NCBI RefSeq assembly: GCF_049852125.1
Contig: NZ_CP187532.1
Coordinates: 620,001-684,000 of the forward strand
Length of the DNA stretch: 64,000 nt
Direction of reading: 5' to 3'
DNA from: Senimuribacter sp049852125
GTDB lineage: Bacteria > Bacillota > Clostridia > Peptostreptococcales > Anaerovoracaceae
Part shown: in pieces, positions 8,028-18,460 of the stretch
Layout of the letters: every line of letters starts with the position of its first letter
Position numbering within the stretch: position 1 is the first letter of the stretch
The notes under the pieces: generated by a model
Databases searched by the model: none
Told to the model about the DNA's origin: nothing
Seen by the model: the letters and a program-made list of their open reading frames with translations, nothing else
Translations under genes and position numbers: made by a program

Positions 8028-9815
8028 TTGATTTTTGGACGTCATATTAATCAATATTATCTTCGATATGCACCGATGCTTTTCATCGGTATGGCAGCGC
8101 TGCTGCTAGTGGATCTCCTTCAGCTGGCGATTCCCAATTTGTATCAGTTGGTGATTAACGGAATCAATCAGGGGATTGTGGAAATTGATGGGGTAAAAGT
8201 TTCTTTTGATATGGTTTTTCTGCTTGACAGAATCTGCATGCCGATGACGGGGATCATTCTTGCCATTGTCTTCGGCCGTTTTCTGTGGCGCGTCATGTTT
8301 TTCGGAGCGGCGGTTCGCGTAGAGGCAAAACTTCGTGAGAATATGTTTGACAACTGTCGCTGGTTAAGCTGCGACTATTATCAGCACAACAAGGTCGGTA
8401 ATTTGATGAGCCTGTTTACCAATGATCTCGATACAGTACAGGAGTGTTTTGGGTGGGGCATTATGATGTTTTTGGACACGCTTTTTCTCGGGGCGCTGGC
8501 AATTGCAAAAATGTGGAGAATGGACGCGGCGCTGACGCTGCTTTCTCTGATTCCTATGGTGTTTCTGCTTGCCAGCGCTACAGTGGTAGGCAGATATATG
8601 ATGGTGAAATGGGATATCAGACAGGAAGCCTTTTCAAAGCTGTCTGATTTCTCTCAGGAAAGTTTTTCGGGAATTGCTGTCATCAAAGCCTTTGTAAAGG
8701 AAGCAAGGGAATTGCTGGCATTTCAGAAATTGAATATAGAGAATGAAAAAGCAAATATCGATCATACGAAGGCTTCTGTGCTGCTTCGGATTCTGGTTAC
8801 GATGTTTGTAGAGAGTGTTATTTGTATCATCCTGGGCTATGGCGGCTATCTTGTCTATAAAGGTGTTTTTAACGCAGGAGAGCTGGTAGAGTTTATTGGC
8901 TATTTCAATGCGGTGGTGTGGCCGATTATGGCAGTTTCTGAACTGATCGACATGACGTCCAGAGGAAAAGCATCTTTGAATCGAATTGGAGAGCTTTTGG
9001 ACGCAGAGCCTACAATAACGGATCGTCCGGGCGCGGCTGCTCTGGAAGACGCCAGGGGCGAAATTCATTTTGAGAATCTGTGCTTCCATTATCCTGGCGA
9101 AAACAGGGAGGTATTGTCGAATATTACCTGTACCATAAAAGCAGGGGAACAGGTGGGGATTGTAGGAAAGACTGGCGCGGGGAAAACGACTTTAGTTGAT
9201 TTGCTCCTGCGGACCTATAATGTGGATGACGGTATGATTTTTCTAGATGGCAGAGAAATAAATGATCTGACGATTGCCTCTGTACGGGAAATATTTGCCT
9301 ATGTGCCGCAGGATAATTTTCTTTTTTCAGATACAATCGCGCGAAATATTGCTTTTGGAAATGACGGAAATGTTTCACGGATGGAGTATATTGAGACGGC
9401 GGCGGAGATGGCTGATATTGGCGAGGATATTTGTGGGTTTACCGCGGGCTATGACACTGTGTTGGGCGAAAGAGGTGTGACGGTATCCGGCGGACAGAAA
9501 CAAAGGATTTCTATCGCAAGAGCATTGATGAAGGATGCGCCGGTATTGATTTTGGACGATTCGGTTTGGGCGGTGGATACCAGGGCTGAAAGAGCAATTT
9601 TGCAGAATTTGCGTACGGTGCGAGAAGGCAGGACGACGCTTCTGATTGCGCACCGTATTTCCACCATAGAGCAGATGGATCGGATTTTGTTTTTAGAAAA
9701 CGGGCGTCTGACAGCGGTGGGCAGCCACAAGCGGCTTTATGATAGCTGTCCGTCATACCATAGAATGGTTGAACTGCAAAAATTGGAAGAGAACGGAGAA
9801 GACGAAAATGCATAA
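8028..9815 (+). CDS. ABC transporter half (permease-ATPase), heterodimer subunit A
   Basis: A 595-aa exporter half: about six membrane segments in residues ~15-310, then a nucleotide-binding domain with Walker A (GKTGAGKTT), signature VSGGQKQR and Walker B (VLILDD). After Walker B the usual catalytic glutamate is Ser (LILDDSVWAVD), a degenerate site typical of one half of BmrCD/TM287-288-type heterodimers. Translation starts at TTG 8028, 7 bp after AGAAGGAG. The gene overlaps the next by 8 bp. Export of drugs or lipids is likely from the family; the substrate is unknown. Confidence 0.85.
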   Translation: MIFGRHINQYYLRYAPMLFIGMAALLLVDLLQLAIPNLYQLVINGINQGIVEIDGVKVSFDMVFLLDRICMPMTGIILAIVFGRFLWRVMFFGAAVRVEAKLRENMFDNCRWLSCDYYQHNKVGNLMSLFTNDLDTVQECFGWGIMMFLDTLFLGALAIAKMWRMDAALTLLSLIPMVFLLASATVVGRYMMVKWDIRQEAFSKLSDFSQESFSGIAVIKAFVKEARELLAFQKLNIENEKANIDHTKASVLLRILVTMFVESVICIILGYGGYLVYKGVFNAGELVEFIGYFNAVVWPIMAVSELIDMTSRGKASLNRIGELLDAEPTITDRPGAAALEDARGEIHFENLCFHYPGENREVLSNITCTIKAGEQVGIVGKTGAGKTTLVDLLLRTYNVDDGMIFLDGREINDLTIASVREIFAYVPQDNFLFSDTIARNIAFGNDGNVSRMEYIETAAEMADIGEDICGFTAGYDTVLGERGVTVSGGQKQRISIARALMKDAPVLILDDSVWAVDTRAERAILQNLRTVREGRTTLLIAHRISTIEQMDRILFLENGRLTAVGSHKRLYDSCPSYHRMVELQKLEENGEDENA

Positions 9816-11748
9816 CTATCTTCCCCTTCTGATTGTAGGCGCGATTATTGGCGTATTCACATTGATTTTCAGCCTGACTTATCTGATGGAAAAAAACAGG
9901 AAAGAGGAATTGGATTTTGACCGGCATATGAAAGACGGAGAGCTTATTAGCAGACTTATGGCTTATGTCGGACCTTACCGAAAGGAATTTGTAAAAGTGT
10001 TTCTGCTTTTGCTGTTTTCTGTTGTCTACGATTTAGTTTCTCCCCTTTTGATTGGATATATCGAGGAAACAGCAAAGGGAGTGTTTGCGTTGTCTTATCT
10101 TTGGACGACGGTGGGACTTTACGCTGGAATTTTGGTTGTTAGTATGCTTTGCACCTATGGACAGTCTATGATTTTGCAGCGTACAGGACAGAAAATTCTT
10201 TCCGCTCTCCGTGAGGACGTTTTTATCCATATAGAAGGTTTATCCCATGGGCAGCTTTCGTCTATCCCTGTAGGGTAGCTGGTTACACGAGTTACCAATG
10301 ATACGAACGCCATTTCCTATATGTTTACCAATATTCTGGTGACATTGATTAAGAATATGGTGGTGATTATAGGTGTGCTGGCAGCCATGTTGACGCTTAA
10401 CTATGCACTGACGCTGATGGTGCTCTGCTTTGTGCCTTTTGTAGTGTTGTTTACCGCGCTTTTTCGCTACTTTTCCCGCAAAGTTCACCGTAGGGTAAAT
10501 AACGCCACCACAGATGTAAATACATATTTGTCGGAAAATCTGTCGGGCATGAAGATTACGCAGATTTTCAATCAGGAAGATCGCAAGATGGAGGAGTTTC
10601 GGCTGAAAAGCGAAACACTGCGCAGGGCAAAAAAGGACAGAATTTTCGTCTTCGGAATTTTTCGTCCGATGGTTTATATGCTGTATGTATCCTCAGTAAT
10701 GGGACTGTTTTATCTGGGAGGACGGGGATATATTGACGATTTGCAGATGTTTGGTCAGACCATAACCAGCGGTGTAGTGGTAACCTTCTACATGTATATT
10801 TCTCAATTTTTCAATCCAATTCAGACATTGGCAGAACAGTTTGATATGCTGCAGCGATCTTTTGCCGCCGCGGAAAAAATATTCACCATCATGGATATGG
10901 CGTCGGAAATTGTAGATGAAACGCCTGACTCTCTGAGCCCTGAGGTAAAGGAAGATGATGGTGAAGCAGGGGAACTCATTGAACTGGAAACCCTACGGGG
11001 CGAGATAGAATTTCGTGATGTTTGGTTTTGCTATAATCCGGGCGAGTGGGCGCTGAAAGGCGTGTCCTTTCACGTGTATCCGGGGCAGACTGCGGCGTTT
11101 GTTGGCGCGACAGGCTCCGGAAAATCTACTATATTGTCGCTGATCTGCCGGAATTACGACATTCAGAAAGGACAGATTTTCATTGACGGCATCGAGATTA
11201 GAAAGATTAAAATCGCATCTCTGCGCCGTCACTTTGGGCAGATGCTGCAGGATGTATTCCTGTTCTCCGGAACTATACGCAGCAATCTGATGCTGCGTGG
11301 TGATTTTACGGATGAAGAAATTTGGCAGGCTTGCCGTTATGTCAATGCCGACAGCTTTATATGCAAGCTGAAAGACGGCTTAGATGAGGAAGTGCGGGAA
11401 AGAGGGAATAATTTTTCTGCAGGACAGCGCCAGCTTTTATCTTTTGCCAGAACAGTGCTGCATCGCCCTTCTGTGATGATTCTTGACGAGGCAACGGCCA
11501 ATATTGACACGGAGACGGAGCTTCTGATTCAGGATTCTCTGGAGAAGATGCGAAATATTGGAACCATGCTCATTGTGGCGCACCGCCTTTCCACCATACA
11601 GCATGCGGACAATATTATTCTTCTATCCCACGGAGAAATCGTAGAGAAGGGCAGCCATCAGGAACTGCTTTCAAAGAAAGGCAGATATTATCAGATGTAT
11701 ATGCTGCAGTACAGTCGTAGCCAACTGGAGGATGAATGGGCTGAGTAA
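9808..11748 (+). pseudogene. ABC transporter half, subunit B, interrupted by in-frame TAG
   Basis: The reading frame starts at ATG 9808 and runs in a single phase to 11748 (647 codons) except for a TAG at 10276-10278. The stop falls in the conserved coupling-helix region, reading ...SIPVG(stop)LVTRVTNDT, where family members have a Lys, Arg or Gln codon, so one base change explains it. The downstream part has the remaining membrane segments and a complete ATPase domain with a normal catalytic Glu (MILDEATANID). It is the expected partner of subunit A. Either the exporter is inactivated, or the stop is read through, or it is a sequence error. Confidence 0.8.
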
Positions 11749-11751
11749 GAT

Positions 11752-12909
11752 TTATTCTTTTGTCCAGGCGAGACGCACTGCATTGGCGATTGCCGGCGTT
11801 ACATCAGGATGGAATGGAGTAGGAATAATGTACTCGGGAGAAAGTTCACTTTCTGTGACGACACCAGCGAGAGCGTAAACCGCAGCCAGCAGCATTTTAT
11901 CTGTGATTTTTTGCGCATGTGCTTCCAGCGCACCCTTAAAGAGCGCGGGAAATACCAGTACATTGTTAATTTGATTGACGTAATCAGAACGACCCGTACC
12001 AACTACAGCGGCGCCAGCGGCAATCGCTTCATTAGGCAGTATCTCCGGTATTGGATTTGCCATGGCAAAAATAATGGGCTGTCTTCCCATAGAACGGATC
12101 ATTTTCTGGGACAGGATACCGGCAGTGGAAACACCGATAAAGACGTCGGCTTTTTCAAGGGCATCAATTAATGAGCCTTCTTGATTGTCAGGATTTGTAA
12201 AGGTTAAAAGCTCTTTTTTTGCGGCATTAAGATTTTTTCGATGTTTTGCAATGATACCTTTGCTATCACATAAGATGATATTTTTGCAGCCCAGTTTTGA
12301 TAGCATTTCTGCAATGGCAGTACCTGCGGCGCCTGCGCCATTAATTACGACTTTGCTTTCTGCTATCGTCTTTTTCGTTACTTTTAATGCATTGAGCAAA
12401 GCTGCACAGGTGACAATTGCTGTCCCGTGTTGGTCATCATGGAATACTGGAATAGAGAGCTCTTTTTTTAGCGTACGCTCGACTTTAAAACAGGCAGGCG
12501 CTGCAATATCCTCTAAATTGATGGCGCCAAAGCCTGGTGCAATGTGTTTTACTGTTTTGATGATTTCATCAGGGTCCTGGGTATCAAGACAAATGGGAAA
12601 GGCGTCCACATTGGCGAAACGTTTAAATAATGCAGCTTTACCTTCCATGACGGGGAGACCGGCAAGTGAACCGATATTGCCTAAGCCCAGGATTGCTGAG
12701 CCGTCAGTGACAATGGCAACAGTACGATTCTTGCAAGTGTATTTTGATGCGTTTTTAGCAGAATCGGCAATGGCAAGACATGGAGCGGCTACGCCGGGCG
12801 TGTAGTAAATTGCCAGATCTTCTTCTGTATCAATAGGAACTGTGGCAGCTATTTTGATTTTACCTTTGGCTTCCTCATGGCATTTCAGGCTTTCTTTTTC
12901 ATAATCCAT
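11752..12909 (-). CDS. NAD(P)-dependent malic enzyme
   Basis: The 385-aa protein has the size of the short bacterial malic enzymes that decarboxylate malate to pyruvate. It shows YTPGVAAPC near residue 32, the KGKAAL-type substrate region, FHDDQHGTA (~residue 158) and a Rossmann motif (INGAGAAGTA, ~188). It converges on the ABC exporter with 3 bp between stops and is divergent from the YfcC carrier. It could feed pyruvate to amino-acid or fermentation pathways. Confidence 0.88.
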   Translation of the reverse strand: MDYEKESLKCHEEAKGKIKIAATVPIDTEEDLAIYYTPGVAAPCLAIADSAKNASKYTCKNRTVAIVTDGSAILGLGNIGSLAGLPVMEGKAALFKRFANVDAFPICLDTQDPDEIIKTVKHIAPGFGAINLEDIAAPACFKVERTLKKELSIPVFHDDQHGTAIVTCAALLNALKVTKKTIAESKVVINGAGAAGTAIAEMLSKLGCKNIILCDSKGIIAKHRKNLNAAKKELLTFTNPDNQEGSLIDALEKADVFIGVSTAGILSQKMIRSMGRQPIIFAMANPIPEILPNEAIAAGAAVVGTGRSDYVNQINNVLVFPALFKGALEAHAQKITDKMLLAAVYALAGVVTESELSPEYIIPTPFHPDVTPAIANAVRLAWTKE

Positions 12910-13083
12910 TAGAGTTTATCCTTTCTTTCAGCTTTCTAATGGTATTATAAGGGGTGGAATGCAAGAGTTAAAATATCGAAAAAAGAATTTGCCATAAAAA
13001 ATATTTATTTCAAATTCATTTTTTTATATTTTACGAATGAAAATACACGAACTATACTGGACTTGTAAAAAATTTCTGATTTT

Positions 13084-14496
13084 ATGGAAAGGAAGAACAA
13101 TGAACGAAAAAAGAAGAAATTCAAAGTGCCGCATACTTATGTGATTTTATCACTTGTTATATTAATTGCGGCGGTATGTACTTATTTTATTCCCGCAGGT
13201 CAGTATGATCGTGTAGAAGTAAACGGCAGATCTGTAATTGATGCGTCCAGTTATCATACGGTGGATGCAAATCCGGTAGGATTCTTTGATCTTTTTAAGG
13301 CCATTCCGCAGGGTTTTCAGGATGGCGCTCAGGTAATCTTTTTTATTTTTATTGTTGCAGGATGTTTTAATATCGTTATGGCGACAGGCGCCATAGAAAG
13401 AGGCATCGGTAAGCTGGCTTACGCAACACGGGGCAAGGAAAAACTGTTAATCCCAATTGTACTTACCATTTTCGCGTTGATGGGCGCGACCTTTGGAATC
13501 AATGAAGAAGGCATTATATTTGTTCCAGTAGGAATTGCCCTTGCAAGAGCCCTTGGTTATGACTCTATCGTCGGCATGTCAATGGTGACGCTGGGAGCGG
13601 CAATTGGATTTAGTTCAGGGATTATGAATCCTTTCACTGTCGGTGTTGCACAGGGAATCGCTGAGCTCCCTCTTTTTTCAGGGTTCGGACTGCGTATTGC
13701 AGTTTGGGTTGTAATGCTGATTATCACAGCAATCTATGTTATGCGATATGCCAAAAAAGTGAAGGATAATCCAAGAATTTCTTATGTGGCGGACTTGGAA
13801 AAAGAAGAATCTGAGATAAAGATTGATCTTGAAAAATTAGAAGACCTTACGAAAAGAGATTGGCTGGTTCTTGCTGAGGTTATTGTATGCTTTGGCATTC
13901 TGATCTGGGGCGTATTTAAATATGGATGGTATCTGACGGAAATTTTTGCTCTATTTGTGATTATGGGCATTGCTGCAGGAATTTTGGGCGGATTTGGTCC
14001 GAGTAAGATTGCTACAGAATTTGTAAATGGTGCAAGGAGTATTGTCTTTGGCGCTCTTGTTGTGGGACTTGCAAGGACTATTCTGGTTGTTATGACAGAT
14101 GGAATGATTATTGACAGTGTAATCCGTTCCTTATCTGCTGCAATTTCTCATTTACCAAAGAGTATTGCTGCAGTAGGCATGATGCTTGTGCAGGCATTTA
14201 TTAACTTTTTTATTCCATCAGGATCAGGCCAAGCGGCGGCGACTATGCCGTTAATGACGCCGCTGGCAGATGTCCTTGGATTGACCAGACAGACCGCGGT
14301 TATGGCATTCCATTTTGGAGACGGCTTTACCAATTCAATTATACCTACGTCTTCTGTACTGATGGGAAGCCTGTCAGTTGCCAAAATTCCATATGAAAGA
14401 TGGCTGAAATATATTGCGCCTCTTATGGGAATCTGGATTGGAACTTGCGCAATATTTATGGTAATTGCAGCGTTGATTAACTACGGCCCTTATTAA
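13084..14496 (+). CDS. YfcC/DcuC-type carboxylate or amino-acid carrier
   Basis: A 470-aa membrane protein with about 12 hydrophobic segments and a basic N-terminal tail, of the YfcC (C4-dicarboxylate carrier-like) family. The start is problematic: in-frame ATG 13084 lacks a good ribosome binding site, whereas GGAAAGGAAG precedes an out-of-frame ATG at 13100. One extra A in the six-A run at 13107-13112 would join that start to the carrier. It converges with the LysR gene, whose stop overlaps by a few bases, and belongs functionally with the M20 peptidase beyond it. Its substrate is unknown; peptides, amino acids or dicarboxylates are all possible. Confidence 0.75.
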   Translation: MERKNNERKKKKFKVPHTYVILSLVILIAAVCTYFIPAGQYDRVEVNGRSVIDASSYHTVDANPVGFFDLFKAIPQGFQDGAQVIFFIFIVAGCFNIVMATGAIERGIGKLAYATRGKEKLLIPIVLTIFALMGATFGINEEGIIFVPVGIALARALGYDSIVGMSMVTLGAAIGFSSGIMNPFTVGVAQGIAELPLFSGFGLRIAVWVVMLIITAIYVMRYAKKVKDNPRISYVADLEKEESEIKIDLEKLEDLTKRDWLVLAEVIVCFGILIWGVFKYGWYLTEIFALFVIMGIAAGILGGFGPSKIATEFVNGARSIVFGALVVGLARTILVVMTDGMIIDSVIRSLSAAISHLPKSIAAVGMMLVQAFINFFIPSGSGQAAATMPLMTPLADVLGLTRQTAVMAFHFGDGFTNSIIPTSSVLMGSLSVAKIPYERWLKYIAPLMGIWIGTCAIFMVIAALINYGPY

Positions 14497-15374
14497 ATTC
14501 CAGTATGAAATATCGCTTTCGGATGTTCACTTAGATATTGATAGAGCTGGGAAGCGCCGGAGGAAAGGCGTTTCCCTTTCTTTTTTATAATACTGATATT
14601 TTGGGTGATTTCATTTGCAAGCGGAATAGTGCGGATAAGAGGATCCTTTGCAAAGGCTTCTGGAAACTGTAAAGTGGAAGCCAAATTTTCTCGAATGTAG
14701 TTCCTTATAGTAACCAGTTGATTGGAGCGAAGTATATATTTTGGTGTTACCCCATAGCTTTTAAATGTTCTCTGCATTAATTCCCCGGGATAAAAAAAGA
14801 TTATACGCTCGTTTGTCAATTCTGAAATATGGATTTTTGCTGCTTTTGAAAGCGGATTATGAATACTGGTACAAAAGTGGATACAACTTTTTTGCAATAT
14901 GGTATAATCAATATTAGGGTAAAAATCATCCTCTAGAAGAATAACTGCTAAGTCTAACTCATCATTCTTTACAGCTTCTTCTGCATCAACGGAAGACATT
15001 TCAACAATTTCAGGTTCCAAGCTGAACTTGCGTGCGGCGATTTGATTGAGTTGAGGAAGCACGACAGAACCTACGGCAGGAGGAACACCTATGCGTACAG
15101 ATGTTCGGCGCAGATTTCCAAGATCTCGCATTTCATCGATTAGAGATTCTAATTGAGAGAGGATCGAGGTAGACTTATTTAGGAAGATTGTTCCTTCATT
15201 GGTCAAAGCAACGTTTTTGTTCGTGCGAATCAGGAGTGTTACACCGAGTTCTTCTTCTAGATCGCGAATGGCTTTTGTAATGGCAGGCTGTGAAATATGA
15301 AGACTGTTAGCCGCTTTTGTGATATTCATATATTTACATACATATTTAAAATAATAGAGTTGATTCAGTTTCAT
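14493..15374 (-). CDS. LysR-type transcriptional regulator
   Basis: A 293-aa protein with the LysR winged helix at residues 1-60 (ISQPAITKAIRDLEEELG) followed by a type-2 periplasmic-fold effector domain. It lies between the YfcC carrier and the M20 peptidase and is divergent from the latter with 59 bp between the starts, the usual arrangement for a LysR protein controlling the adjacent gene. It probably senses the substrate of this carrier/peptidase set. Confidence 0.85.
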   Translation of the reverse strand: MKLNQLYYFKYVCKYMNITKAANSLHISQPAITKAIRDLEEELGVTLLIRTNKNVALTNEGTIFLNKSTSILSQLESLIDEMRDLGNLRRTSVRIGVPPAVGSVVLPQLNQIAARKFSLEPEIVEMSSVDAEEAVKNDELDLAVILLEDDFYPNIDYTILQKSCIHFCTSIHNPLSKAAKIHISELTNERIIFFYPGELMQRTFKSYGVTPKYILRSNQLVTIRNYIRENLASTLQFPEAFAKDPLIRTIPLANEITQNISIIKKKGKRLSSGASQLYQYLSEHPKAIFHTGI

Positions 15375-15433
15375 TATAAGGACCTCCTACGAGGAAAGTA
15401 TACCATAAACATGAAAAAAAGAAAGGAAGAATT

Positions 15434-16531
15434 ATGAAACAATTACAGGACTTTCGCAGTCAGCTGGCTGCACTTGTGAACATAGACAGTAATAGTGCAG
15501 ATCGCGAAGGAGTTGGGAAAATTGGAAAATATTTGTCCAGGAAGTATCTGGAGATGGGACTTCTGGTAGAAGCTTTTGATGATGATACGCGTATACAGGC
15601 AAAGAGCCATGATGAAGAGGATTTCGACCTTCTCTTTGTGGGTCATATGGATACCGTGTTTCAAAAAGGAACGGCGCAGCAGCGACCGTATAAAGAAAAG
15701 GATGGATTCGCGTACGGCCCTGGGGTTGCGGACATGAAAGCAGGTTTAGTTTTGATTCTGCATCTGGTGCAGGCGCTTCGCAGGGAACGGCCAGATCTTC
15801 GAATTTGCATTGCCAACAACGGTGATGAGGAGATTGGTTCTATCTGTTCAATGGACTGGCTTCAGGAGCTTGCCAGGCATGGAAAGTATGCGTTTGTCTT
15901 TGAACCAGGCCGTGGAGGAAATGCTTTTGTTAAGGCAAGAAAGGGTTGCGAGGATTTAGCTGTAAAATTCTATGGAAAAGCATCTCACGCAGGGGCTGCG
16001 CCGCAGGATGGGGCAAGCGCGGTTCGGGAAATGGCCAGATGGATTATGGAACTGACAGCGATGCAGAATTTGGAAATAGGAACTTCTGTTAATGCTGGTA
16101 TTGTTAGAGGAGGATGCGCTGGGAATGTAGTTGCGGATTTTGCAGAAGCGCTGTTTGATATTCGCGTAAGTTTGCCTGAGGAACTGGAACGGATAGAGCA
16201 GAAAGCAGAGGAATTGCAGGCAAATAGTTTTGTTCCTGGGGTACGTGCAGAAATGGAGTTTATAGGTCGTATGATGCCAATGAATCCATCGGCAAAGACA
16301 AAGGAGTTGATTTCGAAGATTGATCAGCTTGCTGAGAAAAAACAAATGTCTGTGGGATGGGTTTCCACCGGCGGCGTGTCAGATGCAAATCATATTGCGC
16401 CTCTTGGCATTCCAACTATTTGCGGATGTGGACCGTGCGGAGGAGGCTTACACAGTGCGGAAGAATATTTGGAAATTGAATCGATAGAGAAAAGATTTGA
16501 TTTATTGTTTTCATTGATGAAAGAATTATAG
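15434..16531 (+). CDS. M20-family metallopeptidase (carboxypeptidase G2-like)
   Basis: The 365-aa zinc peptidase has the M20 ligands and catalytic residues: GHMDTV (His and Asp near residues 74-76), DMKAG (~102), NGDEEIGS with the general base Glu, and a late HSAEE. The dimerisation domain lies at ~residues 175-280. Its size and motifs fit glutamate carboxypeptidase/aminoacyl hydrolases that cleave N-acylated or peptide amino acids. It is divergent from LysR and followed by a terminator, so it forms a single-gene unit. Confidence 0.82.
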   Translation: MKQLQDFRSQLAALVNIDSNSADREGVGKIGKYLSRKYLEMGLLVEAFDDDTRIQAKSHDEEDFDLLFVGHMDTVFQKGTAQQRPYKEKDGFAYGPGVADMKAGLVLILHLVQALRRERPDLRICIANNGDEEIGSICSMDWLQELARHGKYAFVFEPGRGGNAFVKARKGCEDLAVKFYGKASHAGAAPQDGASAVREMARWIMELTAMQNLEIGTSVNAGIVRGGCAGNVVADFAEALFDIRVSLPEELERIEQKAEELQANSFVPGVRAEMEFIGRMMPMNPSAKTKELISKIDQLAEKKQMSVGWVSTGGVSDANHIAPLGIPTICGCGPCGGGLHSAEEYLEIESIEKRFDLLFSLMKEL

Positions 16532-16532
16532 A

Positions 16533-16560
16533 AAAAAATCGGCGTTTTGCCGATTTTTTT
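16533..16560 (+). terminator. Terminator after the M20 peptidase gene
   Basis: The stem AAAAATCGGC / GCCGATTTTT has a four-base loop and ends in a T run. It begins directly after the stop codon. The 287 bp from 16561 to the next start hold no gene; two TATAAT-like -10 elements are visible near 16691 and 16792, either of which could serve the ABC-F gene. Confidence 0.8.
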
Positions 16561-16847
16561 GTGCAGAACTACCTTTTGTTAGTCAGGCATGCATGATGTT
16601 TCTTGCTTTAACAGATCAAATGCAACCGTAAGCAAAAAAGAATAAAAAAACTGCGTAGGCGCTGTGTGTGGCTTTCTTTCCTGGTGGGTTTGTGGTATAA
16701 TGAACGCAAATGATTGAAACGGCGTTGCCGCAAGGAAGCGTTCATTGAATCATGACTTGCGATTCTATATTCAGAGGAATCGTCATGGTATAATATCTAT
16801 TCAAGTATAATTTGAAAAGATGAAAATAACATAAAGGAGCAGGAATT

Positions 16848-18434
16848 GTGATTGATGTAGTAAACGTGAGTTTGAATTTCAGCGGACAGCCGCTGTTTAA
16901 GGATGTGGATCTGAAGTTTACGCCGGGCAATTGTTACGGCATTATCGGCGCTAACGGTGCGGGAAAGTCCACGTTTCTTCGGATTTTATCGGGGGATTTG
17001 GAGCCAACCACGGGACATGTTTCGGTGAAGCCGGGCGTGCGTATGTCGGTTTTGAAGCAGGATCACTTTGCTTACGACGCATATACGGTTCTCGATACCG
17101 TCATCATGGGAAATGCCAGGTTGTATCAGGTGATGCAGGAAAAAGACGCCATCTATATGAAAGAAGATTTCAGCGATGCGGACGGCATCAAAGCGGCAGA
17201 GCTGGAAGCGGAATTTGCGGAGATGGATGGCTGGGAAGCGGAGTCCGATGTAAGCAGATTGATTCAGGGTCTGGGTCTTTCCAATGACATTTTGTACAGT
17301 CAGATGAGCGCGCTGACCGCTAAGGAAAAGGTAAAGGCGTTGCTGGCGCAGGCGCTCTTTGGCAATCCGGGCATTATCCTTTTGGACGAGCCGACCAACC
17401 ATCTGGATGTCAAAGCCATCAACTGGCTGGAAGATTTTCTGATGGATTATGACGGCACGGTCATCGTAGTTTCTCACGACCGTCACTTTCTCAACACGGT
17501 TTGTACCAATATTGTGGACGTGGACTATGGTAAAATTAAGATGTATGTGGGCAACTATGAGTTCTGGTATGAGTCCAGCCAGCTGGTGCAGAAGATGGTG
17601 AAAGACCAGAACCGCAGAAACGAAGAAAAGATTAAGGAACTGCAGGCGTTTATACAGCGTTTCTCTGCAAATAAATCTAAGTCCAAACAGGCGACCAGCC
17701 GTCGGAAGCTTTTGGACAAGCTGACGGTGGAGGAAATGCCGGCGTCGTCCAGACGGTATCCTTTTGTGGGATTTACCATGGATAGAGAGCCGGGTAAGGA
17801 TATCCTCATCGTGGAAGGGCTTTCCAAGACCATCGACGGAGTCAAGGTGCTGGACAACATCTCTTTCCGCGTGAACAAAGAGGATAAAATCGCCTTTGTC
17901 GGCGAAAACGAAATTGCAAATACCACGCTGTTTAAGATCATTATGGGGGAAATGGAGCCGGACGAAGGTTCCTATAAATGGGGCGTGACCATTACGAATT
18001 CCTATTTCCCGATGGACAATTCAGCGTTTTTCAACGGCTGCAGCCTGAATCTGGTAGAATGGCTCAGCCAGTACACCAGCGAAACGACGGAAACCTTTAT
18101 GCGCAGCTTCCTGGGCAGGATGCTCTTTTCGGGAGATGATGTGTACAAGGAGGTACAGGTGTTGTCCGGCGGTGAAAAGGTGCGCTGCATGCTTTCCCGG
18201 ATGATGCTGTTCGGCTCCAACGTGCTGGTTTTGGATCAGCCGACCAACCACCTGGATTTGGAATCGATTACGGCGGTCAACGACGGGCTGAAAGCCTTTA
18301 AGGGCAATGTGCTCTTTGCTTCTCACGACCACGAATTTATTGAAACCATCGCCAACCGGATTATGGAGATTCGCAAAGACGGCACGTTGATCGACCGGCT
18401 TTGCACTTATGACGAATACATTGCAGAACAGTAA
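16848..18434 (+). CDS. ABC-F family ATPase (YkpA/YbiT group)
   Basis: The 528-aa soluble protein has two ABC domains without membrane segments, the ABC-F architecture of ribosome-associated translation factors and ribosome-protection proteins. Domain 1 has an intact Walker A (GANGAGKST) and DEPTNHLD but an atypical signature (LTAKEKVK for LSGGEK). Domain 2 has a normal signature (LSGGEKVR) and DQPTNHLD, but its Walker A reads GENEIANTT, lacking the GKT lysine. The inter-domain linker (~residues 235-300) is charged. It starts at GTG 16848 after AAGGAGCAGG. The degenerate motifs appear to be a property of this subgroup rather than decay. Confidence 0.82.
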   Translation: MIDVVNVSLNFSGQPLFKDVDLKFTPGNCYGIIGANGAGKSTFLRILSGDLEPTTGHVSVKPGVRMSVLKQDHFAYDAYTVLDTVIMGNARLYQVMQEKDAIYMKEDFSDADGIKAAELEAEFAEMDGWEAESDVSRLIQGLGLSNDILYSQMSALTAKEKVKALLAQALFGNPGIILLDEPTNHLDVKAINWLEDFLMDYDGTVIVVSHDRHFLNTVCTNIVDVDYGKIKMYVGNYEFWYESSQLVQKMVKDQNRRNEEKIKELQAFIQRFSANKSKSKQATSRRKLLDKLTVEEMPASSRRYPFVGFTMDREPGKDILIVEGLSKTIDGVKVLDNISFRVNKEDKIAFVGENEIANTTLFKIIMGEMEPDEGSYKWGVTITNSYFPMDNSAFFNGCSLNLVEWLSQYTSETTETFMRSFLGRMLFSGDDVYKEVQVLSGGEKVRCMLSRMMLFGSNVLVLDQPTNHLDLESITAVNDGLKAFKGNVLFASHDHEFIETIANRIMEIRKDGTLIDRLCTYDEYIAEQ

Positions 18435-18460
18435 GGCACCGACGATTGGGGGATTAGAGT

